Of a DNA stretch of 64,000 bases, positions 35,437 through 44,743 are shown piece by piece. The notes under the pieces are model-generated. The model worked only from the letters and a program-made list of their open reading frames with translations. It had not been told where the DNA came from and did not search any database. Source of the stretch: an uncultured Bacteroidales bacterium (GTDB lineage Bacteria; Bacteroidota; Bacteroidia; Bacteroidales; FEN-979); NCBI GenBank assembly GCA_903903985.1, contig CAIVAT010000057.1, positions 248,001-312,000 of the forward strand, read 5' to 3'. Every line of letters starts with the position of its first letter. Positions within the stretch are counted from its first letter, which is position 1. A program made the position numbers and the translations under genes.

Positions 35437-36072
35437 ATGCCAAAAATTAAAGCACCGGCACGAAGTCCGCACATAGACATGACGCCTATGGTGGATTTGT
35501 TTTCCTTGTTGCTGACATTTTTCATGTTGACCACCTCCTTCCGCCCCCAGGAAGCCGCGCCCATTGAAACCCCCTCTTCGGTTTCAGAAAAGCAGGCTCC
35601 CGACAATGACATTATGACGATCTACATTGCCAAAGACGGGAAGGTTTTTTTCAACATCGACAACGGAAAGGATACCTCTACCCATTTCAGGGTTAAACTG
35701 CTTGAGAAAATGGCGGAGCAGTACAAATTGACCTTTACCAAAAAGGAATTGGATAAATTCAGCAAAATGGCTGGATTCGGAATGCCGATCAAGAACCTGA
35801 AAGCCTGGATTGATGCTTCAGAACCGAAAGTCCGGGACAAACTCCAGGAGGGAATTCCCATGGATTCAACCGACAACCAGCTGGCCTGGTGGGTTCGTAT
35901 GGCCCGCCTGACCAACCTCAGCGCCGAAGTTGCCATTAAAGGCGATGCCGAAACGGACTATACCTCGGTGAAGAAGATCATGGACCTATTACAGGAAAAT
36001 AAGGTAAATAAGTTTAATCTCGTTACAAACCTTCAGAAAGACGAAGTCAGCCTGAAAGATTTACCCAAGTGA
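35437..36072 (+). CDS. exbD: ExbD/TolR family protein, copy 1
   Basis: This 211-residue protein has a short cytoplasmic head, one membrane helix (about 17-35) with the essential aspartate in HIDMTPMVDLFSLLLTFFML, and a periplasmic domain. Insert-like sequence at about 80-150 is longer than in E. coli ExbD (141 residues), as is usual in Bacteroidota. The conserved C-terminal fold is at about 165-205 (AEVAIKGDAETDYTSVKKIM). It lies between exbB and a second exbD. Confidence 0.9.
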   Translation: MPKIKAPARSPHIDMTPMVDLFSLLLTFFMLTTSFRPQEAAPIETPSSVSEKQAPDNDIMTIYIAKDGKVFFNIDNGKDTSTHFRVKLLEKMAEQYKLTFTKKELDKFSKMAGFGMPIKNLKAWIDASEPKVRDKLQEGIPMDSTDNQLAWWVRMARLTNLSAEVAIKGDAETDYTSVKKIMDLLQENKVNKFNLVTNLQKDEVSLKDLPK

Positions 36073-36110
36073 TGTAACGTGATTTTAATTCCTAAAATAT
36101 AAAAACCAGT

Positions 36111-36749
36111 ATGGGTGAAATTATAGTTGAAGAAAAAGGGAAAAAGGGTGGTAAGCGAAAAGCGAAGAAACACAGCACCCGCATCGATATGACCCCCATG
36201 GTCGACCTGATGTGCTTGCTCATTACCTTCTTCATGCTCACTACGGCTTTTAGCAAGCCCAAGGTCATGGTGATCACCATGCCCGAAAAAGACACTCCCG
36301 AAGATAAAAATCGTCCGGAAATTCCGAAAAACAGGACCTTGAATATTTTGCTTACTGAAGGACACAAGGTTTATTATTACATTGGTATCGCAGATCCAAA
36401 AAAACCTGCCGAAATGCCGCAGCTTATTAAGACAGACTTCAGCAAAGACGGCATCCGGAAATTTCTGTTGATCAAGAATAAGGACCTTTTTACAAAAATT
36501 GCGGAATACCGCGATAAGCGTGTGACTGGTAAAACAGTCGTGGCGGATACAACTGCTGATTCAGCCATCAAAAAGATGAAGAAGGAGGATCAGAAAGGAC
36601 CGATCGTTCTGATCAAGGCGAATGAAAAAGCAAAGTATAAGGATATGGTTGACATCATTGACGAAATGGCCATCTGCAACATTGCCAGTTACGCTGTGGT
36701 TGATCCAAGCCCGGTCGAACTGGAGATGCTGAAAACCGCTCCTAAATAA
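36111..36749 (+). CDS. exbD: ExbD/TolR family protein, copy 2
   Basis: This 212-residue paralogue of the previous gene has a basic head rich in Lys, then STRIDMTPMVDLMCLLITFFML with the key aspartate, and a C-terminal periplasmic fold (IVLIKANEKAKYKDMVDIID). The two ExbD copies share the helix but differ in the periplasmic part, so they may form heteromers within the motor. Two ExbD genes in a row is typical of Bacteroidota Ton clusters. Confidence 0.9.
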   Translation: MGEIIVEEKGKKGGKRKAKKHSTRIDMTPMVDLMCLLITFFMLTTAFSKPKVMVITMPEKDTPEDKNRPEIPKNRTLNILLTEGHKVYYYIGIADPKKPAEMPQLIKTDFSKDGIRKFLLIKNKDLFTKIAEYRDKRVTGKTVVADTTADSAIKKMKKEDQKGPIVLIKANEKAKYKDMVDIIDEMAICNIASYAVVDPSPVELEMLKTAPK

Positions 36750-36787
36750 GCAGAATTTACGTGTATAACGCTTTAAAAAAATAATGT

Positions 36788-37570
36788 ATGGCAATTGAAA
36801 AACAGCATGTAGAACCGCTGGAGGATATTGTTTTCAAAAACAGGAACAAGGAATATGGCTCATATTACCTGCGCAAAAAGTACAGGAAATTTTTGACCAT
36901 CTCCATGATCATTGGTTTTGTTTTGGTAGGAGTTGTTGTAGCTTATCCACTGATCAATGCCTATATTAACAAAGCCAGGCTGGTCAGGGAAAAGGAAAAA
37001 GAGGTTGGTGTTACCATCGATAACATTAAACCCGAAGAAGCTCCTCCTCCTCCTCCTCCCCCTCCTCCTCCCGAAGCCATGGTTGAAAAGGTTAAATTTA
37101 CCGCCCCTGTTGTCGTAGAAGATACAACCATCGAGGTGAGCATGGCGAATATGGATGATTTGAATAAAAAAGGCAATGTGGAAGCGCCAACCGAAGATGT
37201 TGTGGTGGAAGTGAAAGACGAAGGCCCCAAGGTAATTGAAACCCCGGTGCAGGCGGAAATTTTCACGGTGGTAGAAGAGCAGCCCGGCTATCCGGGTGGC
37301 GAAGAAGCCCGCATCTCTTACCTGCAGCAAAACATCAAATATCCCGAAGAAGCCAAGGAATTGGGTATCCAGGGAAAAGTGTTTGTGACGTTTGTCGTCG
37401 AAGTTGACGGCTCCATTACCGACGTGCGTGTATTGCGTGGTATTGGCGGTGGATGCGACGAAGAAGCCATCCGCGTGGTGAAATCGATGCCCAAATGGGT
37501 TCCCGGTAAACAACGTGGCGTGCCTGTTCGGGTGCAGTTTAACCTGCCGATAAAGTTTACGTTGCAGTAA
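36788..37570 (+). CDS. tonB: TonB energy transducer
   Basis: This 260-residue protein has a cytoplasmic N-terminus (about 1-34), a single helix (about 36-56), a Pro-rich linker with ten or so consecutive prolines (about 85-95) that spans the periplasm, and a C-terminal TonB domain (about 170-260; YPGGEEARISYLQQNIKYPE, GKVFVTFVVEVDGSI, VRVQFNLPIKFTLQ). It transmits the proton-motive force from ExbB/ExbD to outer-membrane TonB-dependent receptors. No receptor gene is in this window. A clear terminator follows. Confidence 0.94.
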   Translation: MAIEKQHVEPLEDIVFKNRNKEYGSYYLRKKYRKFLTISMIIGFVLVGVVVAYPLINAYINKARLVREKEKEVGVTIDNIKPEEAPPPPPPPPPPEAMVEKVKFTAPVVVEDTTIEVSMANMDDLNKKGNVEAPTEDVVVEVKDEGPKVIETPVQAEIFTVVEEQPGYPGGEEARISYLQQNIKYPEEAKELGIQGKVFVTFVVEVDGSITDVRVLRGIGGGCDEEAIRVVKSMPKWVPGKQRGVPVRVQFNLPIKFTLQ

Positions 37571-37595
37571 AATCGTAACACCTGACCAAAAAAAG

Positions 37596-37627
37596 AAAGG
37601 CGGTTCCGGATGGAATCGCCTTTTTGT
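37596..37627 (+). terminator. Intrinsic terminator after tonB
   Basis: AAAGGCGGTTCC, loop GGAT, then GGAATCGCCTTT pair with a single G-T wobble and run into TTTTTG. This is the clearest terminator in the window and separates the Ton cluster from asnB. Confidence 0.85.
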
Positions 37628-37688
37628 TTTATAGAAGGGGTTGAGAAATGACACCTTGTCAGGATAATTGAACCAAATCAATCATCAT

Positions 37689-39356
37689 ATGTGTGGAATT
37701 ATCGGAGTTTTTACGTTGAATGAAAATGCAAGGGAACTGAGACCTACGGTACTTGAGATGTCAAAAAAAATCCGGCACCGGGGCCCCGACTGGTCCGGGA
37801 TATATAGCGATGACGATATTATTTTTTCTCACGAACGACTTGCCATCGTTGATCCGCAATCGGGGGGACAACCCCTGTACAGCAAGGACAAAAAGCTGAT
37901 TCTTACCGTGAATGGTGAGATTTACAATCATCAGGAATTGAGAAAAGGACTTACCGGTTATGAGTTTTTAACCCATTCCGATTGCGAGGTGATCCTTGCG
38001 CTGTACCGGAAAAAAGGAATTGGTTTTATTGAAGATCTCAGTGGGATTTTCGCTTTTGCCTTGTACGATAAAGATACCAAAACATACCTGATTGCCCGCG
38101 ACCATATCGGGGTCGTTCCATTATACATGGGATGGGATAAAGCGGGGAATTTTTATGTTGCTTCTGAACTGAAGGCCCTGGAAGGTGTTTGCGACAGGCT
38201 CCAGGAGTTCCTTCCGGGGCATTACCTTTACAGCAAAGAAGGCCCGGAACTGAAAAAATGGTATAAACGGGATTGGATGGGATATGAAAATGTTAAAAAC
38301 AATGTTTCCGACCCCGTGCAGTTGAAACAGGCCCTGGAGAGTGCCGTACACCGGCAGTTAATGTCGGATGTGCCTTACGGGGTATTGCTTTCGGGGGGAT
38401 TGGACTCTTCGGTCATCTCGGCAATAACAAAAAAATACGCGCCAAACCGGATTGAATCCGACGACAAACAACAAGCCTGGTACCCGCAATTGCACTCCTT
38501 TGCAATCGGCTTGTCCGACTCCCCCGACTTGTTGGCCGCTAGAAAAGTAGCGGAGCATATCGGTTCGGTTCACCATGAGATCAATTTTACGGTCCAGGAG
38601 GGGTTGGATGCGGTTCGGGATGTAATTTATCACCTTGAGACATATGACGTGACCACCATCAGGGCATCAACCCCCATGTACCTCCTGGCGAGGGTCATCA
38701 AATCGATGGGAATAAAGATGGTTTTATCGGGAGAAGGTGCCGATGAAATATTTGGTGGCTATCTCTATTTTCACAAAGCCCCATCCCCGGAAAAATTTCA
38801 CGATGAAACTGTGCGCAAGCTCAGCAAACTGCATTTATACGACTGTTTGCGGGCCAATAAATCCCTTGCCGCCTGGGGAATTGAAGGGCGGGTTCCGTTT
38901 TTAGACAAGGAGTTCATGGATGTTGCCATGCGGTTGAACCCGAAAGATAAGATGGCGGGAAAAGGGAAGATTGAAAAATGGATTTTACGAAAAACATTTG
39001 AAGATTATCTGCCTGAAAGCATTGCCTGGAGGCAAAAAGAGCAGTTTTCCGATGGAGTGGGTTATACCTGGATCGACACCCTCAAAGCCGTAGCAGAACA
39101 ACAGGTAAGCGATGAACAACTGGAGAATGCAAAATTCCGGTTTCCGATCCATCCGCCAATGTCGAAGGAAGAGTACCGTTACCGCTCCATTTTCAGTGAA
39201 CTTTTCCCATCCGATGCTGCAGCACGGTGTGTGCCTTCGGTTAAATCAGTTGCATGCAGTACCCCCGAAGCGCTGGCATGGGATGCCTCCTTTCAAAACA
39301 CCAATGATCCATCGGGGAGAGCGGTAAAAAACGTTCACAAGGATGGATATAAATAA
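37689..39356 (+). CDS. asnB: Asparagine synthase B (glutamine-hydrolysing)
   Basis: This enzyme makes asparagine from aspartate, glutamine and ATP. I start it at the ATG of MCGIIGVF because the second residue, cysteine, must become the N-terminal nucleophile after methionine removal; the open frame extends 21 bases upstream. The glutaminase domain fills about 1-200 (RHRGPDWSG, VNGEIYNH, LTHSDCEVIL). The synthetase domain follows, with the ATP-pyrophosphate loop SGGLDSSV (about 235) and LSGEGADEIFGGY (about 345). The 555-residue length equals that of E. coli AsnB. It has no obvious partner genes and follows the Ton terminator. Confidence 0.95.
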   Translation: MCGIIGVFTLNENARELRPTVLEMSKKIRHRGPDWSGIYSDDDIIFSHERLAIVDPQSGGQPLYSKDKKLILTVNGEIYNHQELRKGLTGYEFLTHSDCEVILALYRKKGIGFIEDLSGIFAFALYDKDTKTYLIARDHIGVVPLYMGWDKAGNFYVASELKALEGVCDRLQEFLPGHYLYSKEGPELKKWYKRDWMGYENVKNNVSDPVQLKQALESAVHRQLMSDVPYGVLLSGGLDSSVISAITKKYAPNRIESDDKQQAWYPQLHSFAIGLSDSPDLLAARKVAEHIGSVHHEINFTVQEGLDAVRDVIYHLETYDVTTIRASTPMYLLARVIKSMGIKMVLSGEGADEIFGGYLYFHKAPSPEKFHDETVRKLSKLHLYDCLRANKSLAAWGIEGRVPFLDKEFMDVAMRLNPKDKMAGKGKIEKWILRKTFEDYLPESIAWRQKEQFSDGVGYTWIDTLKAVAEQQVSDEQLENAKFRFPIHPPMSKEEYRYRSIFSELFPSDAAARCVPSVKSVACSTPEALAWDASFQNTNDPSGRAVKNVHKDGYK

Positions 39357-39482
39357 AGTTGATGAGCATATGATGAACGCAGCGGCATTTTCTTATTGAT
39401 TTCTTTCCGGTTCTTTGATTTATTGCTTATCTTTATCGTATGTTACTATATAAATCAGTGGTAAAATCGCAATCCTTTTCCC

Positions 39483-42227
39483 ATGAACACCAGGAAACCA
39501 AAATCAATAAAACCGGCAAATGTCTCAATGCCATCCCCCACCCCCCGCAATAGAAAAAATGAATTAACTCCCTTTCCCATCGTAGGCATCGGCGCCTCGG
39601 CAGGCGGGCTGGAAGCCCTGGAACTGTTCTTTGAAAACATGCCCAACGACAACGGGATGGCATTCGTGGTCATCCAACACCTCTACCCGAACTACATCGG
39701 CATGATGCCCGAGTTGTTACAACGGATTACCCCCATGGAGGTGTTCCAGGCAAGTGACAACCTGAAAGTGAAGCCCAACTGCGTGTATGTGATCCCGCCC
39801 AACAAGAGCCTGTCGTTGCTGCATGGCGCACTGCATTTATTCGATCCGGTGGAATCACACGGATTGCGTTTACCCATTGACATTTTCTTGCGTTCCATGG
39901 CCGACGACAGGCAGGATAAAAGCATCGGCATCATCCTTTCAGGCATGGGCTCCGACGGCAGCCTGGGGCTGAAAGCCATCAAAGAAAAAAATGGCCTCGT
40001 GCTGGTGCAGTCTCCTGCCTCGGCCAAATTCAATGGCATGCCTTCCAGTGCCATCGATGCCGTAATTGCCGACATCGTGGCGCCGGTTGAGGAATTGCCG
40101 GCCAAACTCATCGCTTTACTGAAGTTTATTCCTTTCGTAAAAACAGATCCCGAATTAGACAGCAAAGTGTTAAGCAACCTCGACAAAATCATCATCCTGC
40201 TGCGCGAACAAACAGGCCACGACTTTTCGATGTACAAGAAACAAACCTTGTTTCGCCGCATCGAACGGCGAAAGAGCGTTCATGAGATTGACAAGATACA
40301 CACCTATGTCCGCTATTTGCAGGAAAATCCCAAAGAGGTCGAAATTCTTTTCAAAGATTTGCTGATTGGCGTGACCAGCTTTTTCCGCGACACTGCGGTG
40401 TGGGACATGCTCAGAGAAAAAACGCTCCCCGGCCTGATCAGCGAATTGCCCTACGGATATGTGCTTCGTGCCTGGGTGACCGCCTGCTCCACCGGCGAGG
40501 AAGCCTATTCGCTGGCCATTGTTTTTAAAGAAGCACTGGAAAAAGTTCAAAATCACAACAATCTGACCTTGCAGATTTTTGCCACCGATCTTGACCCTGA
40601 TTCCATCGAGATTGCCCGGAAAGGTGTTTACACCCCGAACATCATCGCCGATGTATCCCCCGATCGCCTCAGCCGGTTTTTCACCCCTGATGCCGAAGGT
40701 TACCGGGTGAATACGATCATTCGCGAAATGGTGGTATTTGCTCCCCAGAATGTGATCAAAGACCCGCCCTTCACTAAACTCGACATAGTCACCTGCCGCA
40801 ATCTGCTGATCTACATTGAGCCGGAATTGCAGGGAAAACTGATGGCCCTGTTTAACTACAGCCTTAACCCGGGTGGGATCATGGTGCTTGGCACTGCGGA
40901 AACAATTGGTAACCACGACGCAGGGTTTGAAGAGATTGACAGCAGGAATAAAATTTTCAAACGCACAGTATCATCCCGGGAGCCTGAACTCATTAATTTT
41001 CCAAGCTCCTTTTATCCAAATAAAACAAAAGCAACAAAGGAGAAGATCAACCCAACATCAACTGAAGGCATACGAACCCTTGCCGATCAGGTATTGCTTC
41101 AGCGATTTGCCCCGGCCAGTGTGCTGGTCAACGACAAAGGCGACATCCTTTACATGACCGGCCTCATCGGAAAATATCTTGAACCGGTTGCAGGAGTGCC
41201 AAACTGGAACATCCATGCCATGGCGCGTGAAGGATTGCGCGAAGCACTGCCGGGCGCATTGCGCAAGGCAATGCAAAACTTCGACGCGGTGATCGTAAGA
41301 AACATTAAAACCGGAACCAACGGAGGCGCCCGTTTTGTGGATGTTACGGTTCAGCGCATCGAAAACCCCGTGCCGCTCATGGGTATGATCATGGTGGTAT
41401 TTGCCGATGTGCCGGCTTTGGTTGAACAGGATGCCGTGAACCCGAAAACAGGTAAACGACGTTCGGGCATAAAGCAGAAGGAATGGGAAAATCAATTGCA
41501 GCGATGCAATGAGGATCTGCAAAGTACCCGTGAAGAGATGCAGGCATCGCAGGAGGAGTTGAAATCGACCAACGAGGAGCTCCAATCAACCAATGAAGAG
41601 CTGCAATCGACCAACGAGGAACTCACCACATCCAAGGAAGAGATGCAGAGCATGAACGAAGAACTGCAAACAGTCAATTTCGAGTTGAAGACCAAGGTCG
41701 CTGATTTTAAACAGTCAAGCAATGACATGCAGAACCTGCTTAATTCGACCGAAATTGCCACGCTGTTTCTCGATAATGAGTTGACCATCCGCAGGTTCAC
41801 TGACGCTTTGCTCAATATAATGAAAATACGCACTTCGGATATTGGCAGGCCATATACCGACATAACCACCGATTTGCAATACCCTGAAATGCAAAACCAT
41901 ACCCGGCAGGTATTAAAAACCCTGACCTTTGTTGAATCTTGGGTATCAACAACCGACGGAAGGTGGTTTAGTGTCAGGATTATTCCTTACCGCACCTTAG
42001 ACGACCGGATCGAAGGGCTGGTGATCACATTTATTGACATCACCAAAACTAAAAGTTTAGAGATGGAATTGGCGATTGTTAATAGTGAAGAAAGAGCAAA
42101 ACGGGTGGCAGAATTAATCATTGCCAACAGGGAAATTATTTTTCAAACCGAAGAAAAAGAAGGACTGGAAGCAGAACTGGAAAAGGCGATAGAGATATTA
42201 AAGGAAAATAATCTGTATCAAGCATGA
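39483..42227 (+). CDS. CheB-CheR fusion protein with coiled coil and PAS
   Basis: This 914-residue protein joins both chemoreceptor-modifying enzymes. The CheB methylesterase domain (about 30-220) has the triad Ser39 (GIGASAGG), His66 (VIQH) and Asp158 (GMGSDGS). The CheR methyltransferase domain (about 235-505) has HDFSMYKKQTLFRRIERR, TSFFRD, the SAM-binding ACSTGEEAYS, and VTCRNLLIYI. A PAS-like part (about 535-650) follows. Then comes a long coiled coil with repeated ELQSTNE units (about 675-745), and a second PAS (about 755-860). There is no CheB receiver domain. No MCP, CheA or CheW gene is in the window, so it probably serves a separate sensory circuit. It overlaps the next kinase gene by an ATGA, suggesting one system. 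Confidence 0.93.
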   Translation: MNTRKPKSIKPANVSMPSPTPRNRKNELTPFPIVGIGASAGGLEALELFFENMPNDNGMAFVVIQHLYPNYIGMMPELLQRITPMEVFQASDNLKVKPNCVYVIPPNKSLSLLHGALHLFDPVESHGLRLPIDIFLRSMADDRQDKSIGIILSGMGSDGSLGLKAIKEKNGLVLVQSPASAKFNGMPSSAIDAVIADIVAPVEELPAKLIALLKFIPFVKTDPELDSKVLSNLDKIIILLREQTGHDFSMYKKQTLFRRIERRKSVHEIDKIHTYVRYLQENPKEVEILFKDLLIGVTSFFRDTAVWDMLREKTLPGLISELPYGYVLRAWVTACSTGEEAYSLAIVFKEALEKVQNHNNLTLQIFATDLDPDSIEIARKGVYTPNIIADVSPDRLSRFFTPDAEGYRVNTIIREMVVFAPQNVIKDPPFTKLDIVTCRNLLIYIEPELQGKLMALFNYSLNPGGIMVLGTAETIGNHDAGFEEIDSRNKIFKRTVSSREPELINFPSSFYPNKTKATKEKINPTSTEGIRTLADQVLLQRFAPASVLVNDKGDILYMTGLIGKYLEPVAGVPNWNIHAMAREGLREALPGALRKAMQNFDAVIVRNIKTGTNGGARFVDVTVQRIENPVPLMGMIMVVFADVPALVEQDAVNPKTGKRRSGIKQKEWENQLQRCNEDLQSTREEMQASQEELKSTNEELQSTNEELQSTNEELTTSKEEMQSMNEELQTVNFELKTKVADFKQSSNDMQNLLNSTEIATLFLDNELTIRRFTDALLNIMKIRTSDIGRPYTDITTDLQYPEMQNHTRQVLKTLTFVESWVSTTDGRWFSVRIIPYRTLDDRIEGLVITFIDITKTKSLEMELAIVNSEERAKRVAELIIANREIIFQTEEKEGLEAELEKAIEILKENNLYQA

Positions 42228-44671
42228 AAAACGACAACAAGGATTCAGAATCCCAAACCCTTCGCCAAAAGGCAGAAGAGTTGCTGAAAATGAAACCAAC
42301 CAAAACTGATTCATCGCTGTCGGCCGTAGAAACAGCCAAACTCATTCACGAGCTTGAGGTGCACCAGATTGAGCTTGAATTGCAGAATGAAGAATTAATT
42401 ACGGCAAGATCAACTTTACAGAGACTTGCCACTCAATATACTGAGTTGTATGATCTGGCCCCTTCGGGTTATTTTACCCTTTCGAGTAAAGGTGACATTC
42501 TGAACCTGAACCTCTGCGGATCTCAAATGTTAGGCAAAGAACGATCGCAGTTAAAAAACAGAAGGTTTGCCCTTTTTGTTTCTCCCGATACAAGCCCAGT
42601 TTTTAATCTGTTCCTTGAAAAAGTATTTGAAAGTAGAAGAAAAGAAACCTGCGAGGTAAAATTATTAAAGAATAGTGACAATCCAATGTGTGTTTTGCTT
42701 ACCGGCATCAGTGACAATAATGCAGGGCAATGCAATGTCACGGTTGTCGACATTACCGAGCGCAGACTGGCAGAGCAGGAATTAATCGTCGCCAAGGAAC
42801 AAGCCGAAGAAAGCAGGAACAGATTTCAAAGTATATTTCTTATTGCACCAACAGGAATAGGAGTTGTAAAAGACAGGGTAATCACTGAGGTTAACCCGGA
42901 GTTATTGAGAATTACCGGTTACACCCGAGGCGACCTTATAGGACAAAGTGCGTTGATACTCTACCCTTCGAAAGAAGAATTTGATTATGTCGGGGAGGAG
43001 AAATACAAACAAATACGTGAAAATGGAACCGGTGCTGTTGAAACAAAATGGCGAAAAAAAGACGGAACAATTATAGATGTATTCCTTTCTTCAAACGTGA
43101 TCTATCCGGGCGATTATTCCAAAGGTGTAACGTTCACTGCATTTGATATTACTTCACGCATGCTGTCGGAAGCAATGTTCAGAGACATTATTGAAAAAAA
43201 TCCTTTGTCAATTCAAATTCTTAATCTGGATGGGAAAACGATTCAAACAAATTCGGCACACACCAGGCTTTTTGGTGCTTCCCCTCCCGCTGAATATTCA
43301 ATTTTTAATGACCCTCAGTTATTGCAGCAAGGATTGGGAGCATCATTTGAAAGGATTAAAAAAGGTGAAATTGTGTTCTTTCCAGACTCGTATTTCAATG
43401 CCCATGATGTTGACCCCTCCTTTCCGGATGTTCTGGCCTGGATAAAGACGACGGGATTTGCTTTGAATGGCAGCAATGGAGTACCCGAACGAATCGTTTT
43501 GATGCATGAGGATATCACAGAACGCAAGAACGTGGAAGCCATGTTCCAGGATATTATCGAGAAAAATCCAATGTCAATTCAAATTGTTGATAAAGATGGT
43601 TATACGATCACCGGCAACCCGGCATACATTAACCTTTTTGGCGTAATCCCTCCTCCCGGCTTTTCAATTTTTGCCGACTTAAAGGACAAAAGTCCGGAGT
43701 TTGGCAGATTAATGTTGCTTGCTCAAAGAGGCCAGGTTGTACATCTCCCTGATACAGATTACAATACAAGGGATATTTCCCCTGATTTGCCAGATAATCC
43801 GGTCTGGATCCGTGCACTTGTTTTTCCATTGAAAGATATCAATGGCAAAGCGGATCGATTTGTTCTCATGCACGAGAATATCACCGAACGCAAGCAGACG
43901 GAAAATGAAATCCGGCTCCTGAATGAAACCCTTGAATTGCGTATTGCAGAACGGACCAAACAGCTCGAAACCGTAAATAAGGACCTCACATTTCATTTGA
44001 GTGAATTAGAACAGTTTTCTTATGTTTCCAACCATGACCTTCAGGAGCCGTTGCGCACGCTTACTCAATTCACACAGCTTTTAAATGAAAAATGTGCAGG
44101 CATACTTGACGAAGAGGGCAAAAAATACATTGAATTTATCGGCAAGGCGGCAACCAGGATGAGCATGTTGGTAAAGGATTTGCTTGAATATTCTTTATTG
44201 GGGAAAGAGAGTGTGAAAACCATTGTGGATTGCAATAAGGTTGTCGAAGAAGTTTTGAGTGATCTGGATGATTCTATCAAATTAAGTCGTGCGAAAATAA
44301 ATGTCCAGGAGTTGCCAACCTTAGATGGATATGAAACAGAGCTGCGACTGCTGTTCCAAAACCTGGTAGGAAATGCGATCAAGTACCAAAAACCCGACAT
44401 GGTTCCGGAAATAAATATTTCAGCCGTAAGCCACGACAAGGAGTGGCTCTTTTCCATCAGGGACAATGGCATCGGCATTGATCAGAAATACCATGAAAGG
44501 GTTTTCATCATCTTCCAGCGATTGCATAACCGCAATGAGTTTGAGGGAACCGGTATCGGCCTGGCGCATTGCAAGAAAATAGTGGAATTGCATGGGGGCA
44601 GGATCTGGGTGGAGTCCAATAAAGATTTCGGATCAACCTCCAATTTTACAATCCCCGATAATTTAAAATAA
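42224..44671 (+). CDS. Multi-PAS sensor histidine kinase
   Basis: This 815-residue kinase has no membrane helix and is probably cytoplasmic. A charged head with a helix-forming stretch (LIHELEVHQIELELQNEEL) leads into PAS 1 (about 65-185), PAS 2 (about 195-315), and PAS 3 and PAS 4 (about 320-440 and 445-565). PAS 3 and 4 are recent duplicates: both begin with MF(R/Q)DIIEKNP(L/M)SIQI. The kinase core follows: FSYVSNHDLQEPLRTL with phospho-acceptor His604, LLFQNLVGNAIKYQ, DNGIGI and GTGIGLAHCKKI. It has no receiver. Its start overlaps the end of the CheB-CheR fusion by 4 bases, so the two are translated together. Confidence 0.93.
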   Translation: MKNDNKDSESQTLRQKAEELLKMKPTKTDSSLSAVETAKLIHELEVHQIELELQNEELITARSTLQRLATQYTELYDLAPSGYFTLSSKGDILNLNLCGSQMLGKERSQLKNRRFALFVSPDTSPVFNLFLEKVFESRRKETCEVKLLKNSDNPMCVLLTGISDNNAGQCNVTVVDITERRLAEQELIVAKEQAEESRNRFQSIFLIAPTGIGVVKDRVITEVNPELLRITGYTRGDLIGQSALILYPSKEEFDYVGEEKYKQIRENGTGAVETKWRKKDGTIIDVFLSSNVIYPGDYSKGVTFTAFDITSRMLSEAMFRDIIEKNPLSIQILNLDGKTIQTNSAHTRLFGASPPAEYSIFNDPQLLQQGLGASFERIKKGEIVFFPDSYFNAHDVDPSFPDVLAWIKTTGFALNGSNGVPERIVLMHEDITERKNVEAMFQDIIEKNPMSIQIVDKDGYTITGNPAYINLFGVIPPPGFSIFADLKDKSPEFGRLMLLAQRGQVVHLPDTDYNTRDISPDLPDNPVWIRALVFPLKDINGKADRFVLMHENITERKQTENEIRLLNETLELRIAERTKQLETVNKDLTFHLSELEQFSYVSNHDLQEPLRTLTQFTQLLNEKCAGILDEEGKKYIEFIGKAATRMSMLVKDLLEYSLLGKESVKTIVDCNKVVEEVLSDLDDSIKLSRAKINVQELPTLDGYETELRLLFQNLVGNAIKYQKPDMVPEINISAVSHDKEWLFSIRDNGIGIDQKYHERVFIIFQRLHNRNEFEGTGIGLAHCKKIVELHGGRIWVESNKDFGSTSNFTIPDNLK

Positions 44672-44708
44672 AAACTGGTTTTCTCGGTTATAACCTATAA
44701 ATAAACGT

Positions 44709-44716
44709 TATTTTTG
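44709..44716 (+). promoter_or_regulatory. Predicted -7 box for the DUF4143 ATPase
   Basis: TATTTTTG matches TAnnTTTG, 27 bp before the ATG at 44744. The -33 region is not clear. Confidence 0.45.
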
Positions 44717-44743
44717 CGATTACAACCAGATAACTCCTAAAAA

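Noticed and set aside
37040..37075. The (CCT)n run in tonB as a phase-variable tract
   Set aside because: It encodes the ordinary polyproline linker; a change of one codon would keep the frame, so no on/off switch is expected.
37668..37688. Seven-codon upstream extension of asnB
   Set aside because: The nucleophile cysteine must follow the first methionine, which fixes the start at 37689.
41550..41700. The 21-bp-like repeats encoding ELQSTNE in the CheB-CheR fusion
   Set aside because: This heptad coiled coil is a conserved feature of the family, so it is not a new repeat.
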